A stretch of 47,182 nucleotides of DNA, from contig JAGRIE010000031.1 in NCBI GenBank assembly GCA_020443425.1, forward strand, positions 1 to 47,182, given 5' to 3'. The DNA comes from Halioglobus sp. (GTDB lineage Bacteria > Pseudomonadota > Gammaproteobacteria > Pseudomonadales > Halieaceae). The first letter of the stretch is position 1. Each line of letters opens with the position of its first letter. This document shows, one piece after another, positions 1 to 8,339 of this stretch. The position numbers and the translations under genes are program-made. Below the pieces are notes generated by a model. That model made no database searches. It was given only the letters and a program-made list of their open reading frames with translations, and had not been told where the DNA came from.

Positions 1-24
1 AAATTACCAAGATGATATTTATTT

Positions 25-228
25 CTAATATGAAATAACCAAAAAGAATATTGTTGGGGGTAGCGCGTGCACTGCGGAGTTGGTCGCCGGGTCGATGAGG
101 GACACCGTGTTGCTGAGGGAGTTCGACACATAGATGCTGTTGCCATCCGGGTGCACCATAACCCCGCGAGGACTCAACCCGACTGCACTGTGGCCAGCAC
201 GCTGGGGCTGCGTGCGCTGGCGCGCTCA
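25..228 (-). pseudogene. Remnant of a YVTN-type beta-propeller protein
   Basis: Read on the minus strand, this stretch encodes a single propeller-like repeat with the pattern SPRGVMVHPDGNSIYVSN followed by NTVSLIDPATN, which is the usual layout of YVTN/YncE-type seven-bladed propellers. The frame is closed by a stop at 226-228 upstream and by another at 25-27, so only about one blade remains. Similarity stops near base 60, where the sequence changes abruptly to AT-rich DNA. I take it as a decayed fragment or the edge of a gene that has been cut. The function of the parent gene is unknown. Confidence 0.45.
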
Positions 229-354
229 GGGCTGTTGGAAACACTCCGTGAGCCGCGGGGAACAGGGGAGCAAACGCACGGGGCGTCTGGAAGATGCAAA
301 CCATACTCTTCTTTAGGTATACTGGCGCGAGCCTGACGGGCTTGAGTTGAAACT

Positions 355-792
355 ATGCGCCTGACTTCATTTACCGATTACTCTCTTCGAATGCTCATCT
401 ATCTGGCAGCCAGTGGTGAAGAGTCTGCGACCATTCGTGAGATTTCCCAGCGCTATGGTGTATCGCGCAACCACCTGATGAAGGTCGGGCAGGCACTGAG
501 CCAGAAAGGGTATTTGATCGCCCTGCGTGGTAAGAATGGCGGATTGCGCCTGAAAATGTCGCCGGCAGAGATCAACATCGGAACGCTGGTCAGGGAGATG
601 GAGAATGATATGGCGCTGGCCGAATGCCTCGGGGAAAATAACCAGTGTATTCTCACCCCGGCCTGCCGACTCAAATTCGTGCTTCTAGAGGCCCTGGATG
701 CCTTCTTTGAAGTGCTGGACGCCTACACTCTGGAGGATATTTTGCCGGGGCGAAAGCAGGCGGAGCTGGTCAGCCTGTTGCGGATTGACTGA
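355..792 (+). CDS. nsrR: Rrf2-family NO-sensing repressor NsrR
   Basis: This 145-residue protein is an Rrf2-family winged-helix regulator. It opens with the typical MRLTSFTDYSLRMLIYLA, has a helix-turn-helix around residues 26-50 and a wing with RGKNGGLRL. Three cysteines (C91, C98, C104, in the context ECLGENNQC and TPAC) match the iron-sulfur ligands of NsrR, although the first spacing is six residues. In known NsrR proteins nitric oxide destroys the cluster and relieves repression. A norCBQD operon with an NsrR-type palindrome stands 5.9 kb away and converges on this gene, which supports NsrR rather than IscR. A half-site-like AAGATGCAAA occurs at 291-300 upstream, but I could not find a convincing second half. 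Confidence 0.88.
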   Translation: MRLTSFTDYSLRMLIYLAASGEESATIREISQRYGVSRNHLMKVGQALSQKGYLIALRGKNGGLRLKMSPAEINIGTLVREMENDMALAECLGENNQCILTPACRLKFVLLEALDAFFEVLDAYTLEDILPGRKQAELVSLLRID

Positions 793-823
793 GTTGTTTA
801 TCGACTGAACCGCGTTACTGTCA

Positions 824-1261
824 GTGAGTGTGTCTATGGCCTCCGAGATGTCTGCCGCGCCCCAGCCAGAAGTGTACGACAAGAGCACACCCGGCCGTGG
901 CTATGTGGTTGTGATCTACGGGCTCTATATCGGCAGCATCATGGCCGTGGTGACCGCGCCGATCGGTATGTGCATTGCATTCTTTCGTAAAGGTCGCAGC
1001 GCTCCCTGGCTGGATACACATCTTGTTTTCCAGTTCCGCACTTTCTGGCTTGGTGTGCTGGCATCTGTCGTCGCATTGTTGGCCTGGCATCTGGCCGGTC
1101 AGTGGGGGCTTGCACCGGTCTATGCCTGGATATTCGGTTACCTCTTTTTTACTGTCGGCATCGCCTGGATGATGGGGCGCTGCGCGGTGGGTATTCACCG
1201 TCTCACTGCCAATCGCGCCATCGATGCACCCAAAAGCTGGCTGTTCGGCCTGCGTCGCTGA
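824..1261 (+). CDS. Small integral membrane protein, DUF4870-like
   Basis: The product has up to 145 residues and three likely membrane segments, at about 27-52, 75-92 and 98-116. The core, with YGLYIGSIMAVVTAPIG, a charged loop, then WLDTHLVFQFRTFW, resembles the DUF4870-type small membrane proteins of proteobacteria, whose role is unknown. The frame opens with GTG at 824, and ATG at 836 is an alternative; neither has a strong ribosome binding site. It lies 31 bp after nsrR on the same strand and may be cotranscribed with it. It converges with the nor operon. No catalytic motif is visible. Confidence 0.72.
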   Translation: MSVSMASEMSAAPQPEVYDKSTPGRGYVVVIYGLYIGSIMAVVTAPIGMCIAFFRKGRSAPWLDTHLVFQFRTFWLGVLASVVALLAWHLAGQWGLAPVYAWIFGYLFFTVGIAWMMGRCAVGIHRLTANRAIDAPKSWLFGLRR

Positions 1262-1284
1262 ACCGTGACAGGGCCGTGTGGGGA

Positions 1285-1515
1285 TCACGGGTCGTCAGGA
1301 AAATCTGGGTCGCCAGGTGGGGTGTCTGGCTCATTTGAGGCCCAGCGTTCAAGTCGCTGACCCATGCGCAACAGCAGCCAGACGAGCAGTGGCGCCAGCA
1401 GCAGCAAGCCAACGCCCCAGTCCGTGTATTTGATGGCCAGTGCGAACGGCGTGATCACAATTACACAGATTCCGATGCCGGCCAAAAGGGCTGCCATGGG
1501 GCGCGGGTTACTCAT
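1285..1515 (-). CDS. Short membrane protein at the end of the nor operon
   Basis: This 76-residue protein has two hydrophobic stretches (about residues 8-27 and 33-49) and an acidic, proline-rich tail ending in PGDPDFPDDP. It starts 23 bp after the norD stop on the same strand, so it is most likely the last gene of norCBQD. I do not recognise the family. Its position suggests a role linked to assembly or activation of the nitric oxide reductase, but that is inference from context only. Confidence 0.6.
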   Translation of the reverse strand: MSNPRPMAALLAGIGICVIVITPFALAIKYTDWGVGLLLLAPLLVWLLLRMGQRLERWASNEPDTPPGDPDFPDDP

Positions 1516-1538
1516 CGCGGTGTGTGCCTCGCCTGGTC

Positions 1539-3476
1539 TCAGGTCGCAATTATCTGTTGATAGATACGCGGCAGTGCCAGTGACAGGTGCTCGGGTTTTT
1601 GCACCATGGCGTAAGCGCCGCGCCCAAAGAGGTGGCTAATATACTGTTGGGCATCGCGATCAATGGTGATGCCGAAGACCTTCAGGTCCTGTTGCCTGGC
1701 ATCCATAATCGCGCGCCTGGTGTCTTCAATGGCATACCGTCCCTCGTAGTAATCGCTGTCGCTGGGTTTGCCATCGCTGAGTACGAGTAGCAAGCGGTGG
1801 CGATTCGGGCGCTTGCCCAACTCCGCCGCGGCGTGGCGGATCGCAGGCCCCATGCGGGTATAGTGTCCGGGTTCGAGAGCATTGATCCGTCGCTCGGTCA
1901 GCTCGCTCATGGGTTCGTCAAATGCCTTGAGGGTGTTCACCCAGACGCGGTGGCGCCTGTGTGACGTGAAGCTCTGGATGGCATAGTCGTCACCGCAGCG
2001 AGCGATACCGTGCGCCAGCACCAGCAGGGCCTCCTTCTCGATATCGATGATGCGGCGATCCTCTACCCAGGCGTCAGTGGATAGCGATACGTCAATCAGA
2101 ATCGATATGGCGAGGTCTCTCGCCTGCGCCCGTGTGGTCATATACAGCCCCGCATTATTATCGCCCACTGCGGCGAAGTCGCAGTGCGCGCGCACCACTG
2201 CGTCCATGTCCAACTCGTTGCCGTCGACCTGGCCGCGCACCCATTCCCGCCGCGGGCGCAGTGCTTCAAACTGTCTTCTTACCCGGCGGATACGACGCTG
2301 TGTCTGTTCGTCGATCACCGTGCACAGGCCCTCACCCTGTTGTACATCAAACAATACGCGGCAGTGATTCTGCTGATAGGCCTGCTTTCGATAGTTCCAC
2401 TCCGGGTAGGTGAGGGCGCCGCGCAGTTGCTCCCCATCCGCTGCTGCCGGTGACAAATCCAGGTCCATTCTCAGTTGGGAGGCCGCGCGCTGCTGGTTGG
2501 GGCTCAGCGTGACCTCATCCATCTGCTCGGCGTTAGTTTTCGCATTCTTGTCCTCCTCGTCGTCAACCATCCGGTTAACGTTAACCATTTCTGCGAGTGA
2601 GAGAATCTTTTCAAACCGATTGAACACCAGGGGGTCGTCGCGTTCACTCTGGTCCTGGCGGCGCCGCTCTGCTTTGCGCTTGCCCGCCGTTTCGCCGGCA
2701 TCGGCGGCAGTGGGGTCCGGGCCCTGTTCCCCGTCGTCAGGGCTTGCGCTGGCAGTGCCCAGATGACTGAGATTGGCCCACAGGGGAACCGGCAGCGGCC
2801 GGCAGTATTTTGGCGGGGCGCGGAACTCGCGCAGGTCATCACCGGGATTGGTAATCGCTTCGTAGTACCGTGCCGCTGCCGGTGGGAGCGGCTTTTCCGC
2901 ACCCAGCAGGTGAGCTATCACAGCCTCGATCGCTGCCTCCACCGGCGGCAGCGAACGGACCGGACGCATGGCGAGCATCGCCTCTTTCAGCCGATCGTAC
3001 CGGCAGCCGAGCCCGGGAAACTCACGCAGCGCAGTCTGGCTGGCTGTGATGGCCTGGCGCAATCCACTGATGTCCTGGCGCAGCGGGTCAATGAAGTTCC
3101 TGCACGGTGACATCACCCCGAGCATGGCGGCCAGCCAGAAGTACAGGTCACGATTGAGGCTGGTGTCCTCGAACAGCGAAATGCTCGGTGGTAGCAGCAG
3201 GTTCTCTTCGTCGAGGCGGGCCAGGTCCACGGGTTCCTCGACGAGACCAAGACGCTGACGGAAATTGAGCCGGTGTGAGGAATTTCGCGCGGCGACCGAG
3301 GCGACAGCGACCCCGGCGGCGCCGCCACTGGCCCGGAAAAACACTGCCAGCGGCCCGGAGATACTTTCCAGCGTAACTGCGGAGTCGGGATAGCTGGGAA
3401 AGCTGGCGCTGTTCGAAGACACCCAGCGGTGCCATAGCTGGCCGACCTTTTCCTCAAACTCCAGCCATTCCAGCAT
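1539..3476 (-). CDS. norD: Nitric oxide reductase activation protein NorD (VWA domain)
   Basis: NorD, 645 residues, works with the AAA+ ATPase NorQ to activate nitric oxide reductase, probably by helping non-heme iron insertion. The N-terminal half is variable. A charged, low-complexity linker lies near residues 240-330. The C-terminal 190 residues form a von Willebrand factor A domain. Its metal-ion-dependent adhesion motif DVSLS is at residues 462-466, and the later GHYTRMGPAIRHA and LSDGKPSD segments are typical of NorD. The gene begins 15 bp after the norQ stop. Length and domain order agree with characterised NorD proteins, and nothing suggests truncation. Confidence 0.93.
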   Translation of the reverse strand: MLEWLEFEEKVGQLWHRWVSSNSASFPSYPDSAVTLESISGPLAVFFRASGGAAGVAVASVAARNSSHRLNFRQRLGLVEEPVDLARLDEENLLLPPSISLFEDTSLNRDLYFWLAAMLGVMSPCRNFIDPLRQDISGLRQAITASQTALREFPGLGCRYDRLKEAMLAMRPVRSLPPVEAAIEAVIAHLLGAEKPLPPAAARYYEAITNPGDDLREFRAPPKYCRPLPVPLWANLSHLGTASASPDDGEQGPDPTAADAGETAGKRKAERRRQDQSERDDPLVFNRFEKILSLAEMVNVNRMVDDEEDKNAKTNAEQMDEVTLSPNQQRAASQLRMDLDLSPAAADGEQLRGALTYPEWNYRKQAYQQNHCRVLFDVQQGEGLCTVIDEQTQRRIRRVRRQFEALRPRREWVRGQVDGNELDMDAVVRAHCDFAAVGDNNAGLYMTTRAQARDLAISILIDVSLSTDAWVEDRRIIDIEKEALLVLAHGIARCGDDYAIQSFTSHRRHRVWVNTLKAFDEPMSELTERRINALEPGHYTRMGPAIRHAAAELGKRPNRHRLLLVLSDGKPSDSDYYEGRYAIEDTRRAIMDARQQDLKVFGITIDRDAQQYISHLFGRGAYAMVQKPEHLSLALPRIYQQIIAT

Positions 3477-3491
3477 TGCGCAGCGCTACCC

Positions 3492-4310
3492 TCAGTCCTC
3501 GCCAAACGTGGCGCGAACGGCCTCCATCAGGCCTTCCTGGACGTCGATATCATCGGTCAGTGGTTCCACCAGGGTGGCTTGCGCCGCCTGTGATATCGGC
3601 ATGCCGTTGGCGATGAGCGTAGCGCAGTAAATCAGCAGCCGTGTCGATACACCTTCCTCCAGGTCCTGGCCTTTCATGGAACGCAGGCGTGTCGCGAGAT
3701 TGATCAGTGCGGCACATTGCTGTTCCGGGAGGCCGCTCTCCCGGGCCACGATGTCGCGCTCCATCTGCGGGGGAGGGAAATCGAAGCTCTTGGCGACAAA
3801 TCGTTGCCGGGTGCTGGGCTTGAGTGATTTCAAAATGTGTTGATAGCCGGGGTTGTAGGACACCACCAGCATGAAATTGGCCGGTGCCTGTAGCAATTCG
3901 CCCGTGCGCTCCAGGGGCAGCAGGCGGCGGTCGTCGGTTAATGGGTGCAGCACCACGGTAACATCCTTGCGGGCTTCAACCACCTCATCGAGATAGCAGA
4001 TGCCGCCCTCGCGGACGGCCTGGGTGAGAGGGCCATCGACCCAGCGTGTCTCACCGCCTTGTAACAGGTATCGCCCGGTGAGGTCTGCGGCCGTGAGATC
4101 ATCCTGGCAGGATACGGTAAAAAGCGGCCGCTTGAGCCTGGCGGCCATATGTGCGACGAAACGTGTTTTTCCGCATCCGGTAGGCCCTTTCAGCAACAGC
4201 GGCAGCTGCTGCTGAAAAGCCTGTTCAAACAGCTGGCATTCGTTGCCGACTGGCTGATAAAACGGCACTTCCTGCTCTGCAGGCCTGTTGGTGGCAGCTA
4301 CCGTTGCCAT
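3492..4310 (-). CDS. norQ: AAA+ ATPase NorQ, CbbQ/NirQ/NorQ family
   Basis: This 272-residue MoxR-like AAA+ ATPase has a Walker A GPTGCGKT at residues 42-49 and a Walker B ICYLDEV near 104-110, followed by an SYNPGYQ sensor segment near 151. These features define the CbbQ/NirQ/NorQ/GpvN family, which remodels its target enzyme together with a VWA partner. Here the partner is the adjacent NorD. The start at 4310 has a good ribosome binding site (AGGAGA, six bases upstream). It is the third gene of the operon, 41 bp after norB. Confidence 0.94.
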   Translation of the reverse strand: MATVAATNRPAEQEVPFYQPVGNECQLFEQAFQQQLPLLLKGPTGCGKTRFVAHMAARLKRPLFTVSCQDDLTAADLTGRYLLQGGETRWVDGPLTQAVREGGICYLDEVVEARKDVTVVLHPLTDDRRLLPLERTGELLQAPANFMLVVSYNPGYQHILKSLKPSTRQRFVAKSFDFPPPQMERDIVARESGLPEQQCAALINLATRLRSMKGQDLEEGVSTRLLIYCATLIANGMPISQAAQATLVEPLTDDIDVQEGLMEAVRATFGED

Positions 4311-4351
4311 TGGAATCTCCTGTTACCCATGCCTGTATCACCAGCGGAAAC

Positions 4352-5710
4352 CTAACCCTGGACGGTGGAGGTTCCTAGCTGATTTTCTGCACCGGCGGAA
4401 ACCTGTGATTTCGCCGGGCCGAAAATTGCGATGAAGTAGACGCAAGCCGCTATGGCGACAACGATACCAGCACCCAGGCGCATGTAGTAGAAAAGCTGTA
4501 GCTGATCCTGAACCTCCATGAAGTTCATGCCCATGACGCGCTGCAAATGTGTCTGCACCACGCCGGCAAAGGTCAGGGTAAACGTCATGAAACACATGGC
4601 CGATGTCATCAGCCAGAAACTCCACATATTGAGAATCTGGTTATAGGGTTGCACGCGCCTGAGCTGAGGCATGGCGTAGGTGATGATAGCCAGTACGGTC
4701 ATCACGTAGGCGCCGAAGAATGCCAGGTGCCCGTGTGCCGCAGTGACCTGTGTGCCGTGGCTGTAGTAGTTGACGAAAGACAGGGTGTGCATGAACCCCC
4801 ACACCCCCGCGCCGAAAAAGGCCAGGGTGGCACTGCCCAGCGTCCATAACATGGCCGCCTTGTTGGGGTGATTGCGACGGCCTTTCCAGAACATAAAGAA
4901 CGCGAACATCACCATGGCGAAAAACGGCAGAACTTCCAGCGTGGAGAAGATGCTGCCCAGGGGTTGCCAGTATCCCGGCGCGCCAATCCAGTAGTAGTGG
5001 TGACCGGTTCCGAGCAGACCTGAAAACAGCGCCAGGCCGATAATTACGTAGAGCCATTTTTCGATGATTTCTCGGTCAACACCGGTCATTTTTATCAGGA
5101 GATAGGCGAGCAGTGAGGCCATGATAAGCTCCCATACGCCTTCCACCCACAGGTGTACCACCCACCACCAGTACAGTTTATCGAGCGCGAGGTTGCCGGG
5201 GTTGACGAAGGCGAACAGCCAGAATACAGCGGCCAGCCAGAGGCCCAGCATCAGCACCAGATTGATCGCGGTTTTGCGACCCTTCAGCAGGGTCATACTG
5301 GTATTGTAGAGAAACATCAGGAAGGACACGGTGATCAGCACCTTGCTCCAGAAGGGCTGTTCCAGGAATTCCCTGCCCTCGTGAATTCCCAGCTGATAGC
5401 TCAGTAGGGCACCGGCCCCGGCGACAGCGAAGATGGCCAGTTGTACATAGGCAATCATCGGGCTGTGGATCTCGGTTTCTGCCTCCTCCGGCATCAGGTA
5501 ATAGGTGCTGCCCATAAAACCCAGTAGCAACCAGACTATCAGCAGGTTGGTATGACTCATCCGCATGATATGGAAAGGCATGGCCTCGGACAGGAAGTCA
5601 GGCATGATATAGACGGTAGCCGCCAAAATCCCAAATACGATCTGCAGAGCGAAGAGCGCCATCGCCACAATAAAAAATGGATAGGCCACCCGCTGTGTTT
5701 CATATTTCAT
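4352..5710 (-). CDS. norB: Cytochrome c-dependent nitric oxide reductase large subunit
   Basis: NorB reduces two NO to N2O at a heme b3/non-heme iron centre in the cytoplasmic membrane. The 452-residue protein has about twelve membrane helices and keeps the metal ligands of cNOR. These are H53 for the low-spin heme, H186, H237 and H238 for FeB with the glutamate E190, and H326 and H328 for the hemes. The spacing between the active-site residues equals that of the Pseudomonas enzyme (H207, E211, H258, H259, H347, H349). There is no quinol-binding N-terminal extension, so it is the short cNOR type that needs NorC. AGAGGATCG upstream serves as ribosome binding site. It lies 51 bp after norC. Confidence 0.96.
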   Translation of the reverse strand: MKYETQRVAYPFFIVAMALFALQIVFGILAATVYIMPDFLSEAMPFHIMRMSHTNLLIVWLLLGFMGSTYYLMPEEAETEIHSPMIAYVQLAIFAVAGAGALLSYQLGIHEGREFLEQPFWSKVLITVSFLMFLYNTSMTLLKGRKTAINLVLMLGLWLAAVFWLFAFVNPGNLALDKLYWWWVVHLWVEGVWELIMASLLAYLLIKMTGVDREIIEKWLYVIIGLALFSGLLGTGHHYYWIGAPGYWQPLGSIFSTLEVLPFFAMVMFAFFMFWKGRRNHPNKAAMLWTLGSATLAFFGAGVWGFMHTLSFVNYYSHGTQVTAAHGHLAFFGAYVMTVLAIITYAMPQLRRVQPYNQILNMWSFWLMTSAMCFMTFTLTFAGVVQTHLQRVMGMNFMEVQDQLQLFYYMRLGAGIVVAIAACVYFIAIFGPAKSQVSAGAENQLGTSTVQG

Positions 5711-5761
5711 CGATACGATCCTCTGGCAAAAAGCTCATGGCGTTGCATGGTGAATAGGGTG

Positions 5762-6214
5762 TTAGCCCGCGACGTTCGGCGGCCAGTTCTGGGTGTTGAT
5801 GGAGTCGGTCCACTGCAGGAAATCCACCAGTGAATCCAGCTCTTCCTCACTCAGTTCAAATTTGGGCATCACGCGTCGACCGGGCACATTGAGCGGTTGG
5901 GCGCGGATCCACCCTTTCAACCCGGCGCGCGCTCCCTCGGGGTTCTCGCGACCGCCATAACGGGTCCAGACATTGCCCAGCTCCGGTGCGAAGTAAGCTC
6001 CCTCACCCAGTATGGTGTGGCAGTTGATGCAGCTGTTCTCCTCCCACACATGCTTGCCCTGTCGAACACTGTCTGTGAGGCTCTCTTCGTCGGTGGAGAC
6101 GTTTTTCATATACCAGTGGGTGTGGGCCGTCAGCCCGGCAAAAACGAGAAAGAAAAACAGCGAGCCACCGTAGAAAATATTGCGTGCTGCTGATCTGGTA
6201 AGCACTTCGGCCAT
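5762..6214 (-). CDS. norC: Nitric oxide reductase cytochrome c subunit
   Basis: NorC, 150 residues, delivers electrons from soluble cytochromes to NorB. It has one N-terminal membrane anchor (about residues 13-31), then a periplasmic c-type cytochrome domain with CINCH at 62-66 and a likely axial methionine at M116 in RVMPKF. The segment GEGAYFAPELGNVW is characteristic of NorC. It is the first gene of the operon, with GGGAGAG as ribosome binding site. The NsrR-type palindrome at 6289-6311 lies 75 bp upstream, so the whole operon is probably derepressed by NO. Confidence 0.95.
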   Translation of the reverse strand: MAEVLTRSAARNIFYGGSLFFFLVFAGLTAHTHWYMKNVSTDEESLTDSVRQGKHVWEENSCINCHTILGEGAYFAPELGNVWTRYGGRENPEGARAGLKGWIRAQPLNVPGRRVMPKFELSEEELDSLVDFLQWTDSINTQNWPPNVAG

Positions 6215-6288
6215 CGTGTCTCTCCCTGTTGTATTTACTTGGAGTTTAGTACGTGCAGCTCAATGTGGAGCGATTCGGGAAAATTTAT

Positions 6289-6311
6289 AACATGCATATC
6301 ATATGCATTAA
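6289..6311. promoter_or_regulatory. NsrR-type operator upstream of norC
   Basis: The 23-bp sequence AACATGCATAT-C-ATATGCATTAA is an imperfect palindrome with the 11-1-11 layout of NsrR sites, and both half-sites resemble the AAGATGCATTT consensus. On the minus strand it contains TATGAT, a good -10 candidate, so a bound repressor would block the promoter. An nsrR gene is present in the window. Confidence 0.72.
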
Positions 6312-6415
6312 ATGGGGGCCCCGCAATAGGGCGTGACGGCCGTGTGCAATATGTGCGGGTTACCTGCTGTTGCAGGCGGTGGTCCGGTTTTGGCGTGATT
6401 CAGCCAAACGCCAGG

Positions 6416-7573
6416 CTAGCCGACCTTCGACCAGCCTGTCCGTATGATTTTCAGGAGCAGCAGGAAGAATAACAGCGGAATGGCAATAGACTTCAGCAGC
6501 AGCGAGACGAGAAGATTGATGGTGTTCTGGGCAAAGTCACTGACACGCGTCTCAATAGCGTTCAATTTGCCCGCCAGCATCGTGACATTGGGGGTGTCGG
6601 GGAGTATTTCCCAGAAATGACAGGTTTCACCACGGCTTCGATTGTCGAGGCAATCCATTTTTTCGAGATGTTCGGTAATCGCATCATCAAGTGCGCTGAG
6701 TTTAGCCTCCATACTGTCCTGACTGGACTCCAGTTGATCGATATCGCGTTGCAGCTGCTTGACAGAGGCGGGGCAGGTGGGTGACAGCAGTGGCGTTGAC
6801 AGCGATAACCGGCACACCGTGCCGGCCTCGTCTGCCGCCGCCTGCAGCAGTTTCTCCTGTGCTGCAATTTGCCCGCTTACCTGCCGCAGCGCGCGCTCCT
6901 GTGCGCGCTTTTTCTCCTCGATTTCTTGCAACGATGCCTGGGTCTTGCTGAACTCGGCTGCGGCCTCCTCAGCTTGCCTTGAGAGACTGTTGATCTGGTG
7001 CAGTTCGCCTTTGAAGGTCTCCATTGCGACACTGCGCTGCTGGTCCGCTTCGTGCAGGAACCTCGCGTCGACCCAACTGTTGGCGAGTACCACCAGACCG
7101 AGCGCGAACCTGAAGAACGCGACGACCAGGAATGCTCTCAGCAGTGCACCGGTCACCCGGCTGTCTCCCGCGATCATACTGAGGCCACTGCAGACCGCTA
7201 CGATCGTGAGCAGGATATTGAACATTGTCTCCGATACCACCGCGAGAAGAATCTTCTGTAACGCGAGGGAGCCCAGCGCGAGGAGAATGAAGTCAGAGAA
7301 ACGTTCGATGAGATCATTGACCGGATCGAGAACCTCTCCGATGCTGATGGTCAGGAAGGGTACATTGAACTCTGTGCCCTGTAGCAGCGATACCAGTGCG
7401 TTGATGCCGCGAGCTGTGCCATAGATCAATCCGGCATTGGATATGGATGCATTGATGTCCTCTGCGGAGAGCTCATCCAGAATGCCGTACCACCCCAGGG
7501 CGGGCAGCGCTATGAATGCAACGAGCCATAGATAGCGCCAGGGAGATGGTTTTCTGTGCAGGGGGATATTCAT
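6416..7573 (-). CDS. Uncharacterised coiled-coil inner-membrane protein
   Basis: I do not recognise this 385-residue protein. It has hydrophobic segments near residues 13-29, 91-135 and 143-165. A long charged heptad-rich region (about 185-310) follows that is predicted coiled coil, and it ends in a C-terminal membrane helix (about 355-380). The helical stalk contains cysteines at C253, C266, C307 and C317, in contexts such as GTVCRLS, SPTCPAS, KMDCLDN and GETCHFW, which could form disulfides if the stalk is periplasmic. It follows the nor promoter region on the same strand but lies upstream of the operator, so it is probably a separate transcript. The two-ended membrane anchor with a coiled-coil loop suggests a structural or tethering role, which is inference. 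Confidence 0.72.
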   Translation of the reverse strand: MNIPLHRKPSPWRYLWLVAFIALPALGWYGILDELSAEDINASISNAGLIYGTARGINALVSLLQGTEFNVPFLTISIGEVLDPVNDLIERFSDFILLALGSLALQKILLAVVSETMFNILLTIVAVCSGLSMIAGDSRVTGALLRAFLVVAFFRFALGLVVLANSWVDARFLHEADQQRSVAMETFKGELHQINSLSRQAEEAAAEFSKTQASLQEIEEKKRAQERALRQVSGQIAAQEKLLQAAADEAGTVCRLSLSTPLLSPTCPASVKQLQRDIDQLESSQDSMEAKLSALDDAITEHLEKMDCLDNRSRGETCHFWEILPDTPNVTMLAGKLNAIETRVSDFAQNTINLLVSLLLKSIAIPLLFFLLLLKIIRTGWSKVG

Positions 7574-7625
7574 GGCGTAGTCCCGTGTTTCTGATGTTTG
7601 CTGCTTCGCCCGATGACGTCGAGGT

Positions 7626-8084
7626 TCAGCTGTGCAGGCGGATCTCTACCAGCACCAATTGGTCGGCAATTGCCGCCAGACTTGCCTCGACGACCTCCCT
7701 GTTGGCATCCAGTTCCAGGCCGTAGACTTTTGCGTCCCTGGGCAGCGCGCGGATGAAGCGGCGCACGCCGTCGCGCAATGCCTCGCTATCTCCCTCCAGC
7801 AGTAGCGCCGTGCCGGGGTGACGCTGCCGGGCGATCTCCATTTCGACCGGTGCTTTCCCGCCGCGGAAGTTCAGCCACCAACGGGTACTGCGGTTGGACA
7901 GCAGGCGTACCGTATCCCCTTCCCGGGTGTAGCTCAGCGGCGTGCTGAGCTTGCGGCCGCTTTTTCGGCCAGTGAAGTGGAGAACAGCAATATTGCGACT
8001 GGTAATCGCGTGCAGCGGTGATCGGAGCAGGCCGCGCATCAGCGGGTTCAGGAGGTAGCGATAGAAGCTGTTGCCGGAGCTCAT
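7626..8084 (-). CDS. Deazaflavin-dependent nitroreductase-like (DUF385) protein
   Basis: This 152-residue protein has the features of the split-barrel family of F420/flavin-dependent nitroreductases (DUF385). These include the core AVLHFTGRKSGRKLSTPL, then REGDTVRLLSNRS and WWLNFRGG. Members reduce quinones or nitro compounds with a deazaflavin or flavin cofactor; which cofactor is used here cannot be told. It stands alone, 41 bp upstream of the coiled-coil gene's start and on the same strand, so the two may be cotranscribed. The divergent Rieske oxygenase gene starts about 255 bp away with an FNR-like box between. Confidence 0.78.
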   Translation of the reverse strand: MSSGNSFYRYLLNPLMRGLLRSPLHAITSRNIAVLHFTGRKSGRKLSTPLSYTREGDTVRLLSNRSTRWWLNFRGGKAPVEMEIARQRHPGTALLLEGDSEALRDGVRRFIRALPRDAKVYGLELDANREVVEASLAAIADQLVLVEIRLHS

Positions 8085-8182
8085 GATGTCTTACCCGATT
8101 GCGAGCGGATGGTGGGTGCCATTCTATGCCAGGTCACGCGGTGGCGTAACAGCCGAGTTATTGAACATGGCACGGTAAAAGG

Positions 8183-8196
8183 TTGATATGGATCAT
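8183..8196. promoter_or_regulatory. FNR/Anr/Dnr-like binding site
   Basis: TTGATATGGATCAT matches the FNR/Dnr consensus TTGATNNNNATCAA in nine of the ten fixed positions. It is in the divergent region, 99 bp upstream of the DUF385 gene and about 145 bp upstream of the Rieske oxygenase gene, so either could be controlled by oxygen or NO. A 14-bp match can arise by chance. Confidence 0.4.
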
Positions 8197-8339
8197 GCTT
8201 GCAAAGAATAAAAACAGTCAGACCTGTTTGTATGCGGCGGCGGCCAGTATGATCCCGGTCGAGAGCTCAATGGCCGGTGTCCGGATGCGCCAGGGGGCCA
8301 GCGTAACAGGTGAATAACTGAAACTGGAGGTTGTCGACT

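Noticed and set aside
291-313. AAGATGCAAACC...TCTT as an NsrR site upstream of nsrR
   Set aside because: The left half-site is good but the right half does not pair with it at the 11-1-11 spacing.
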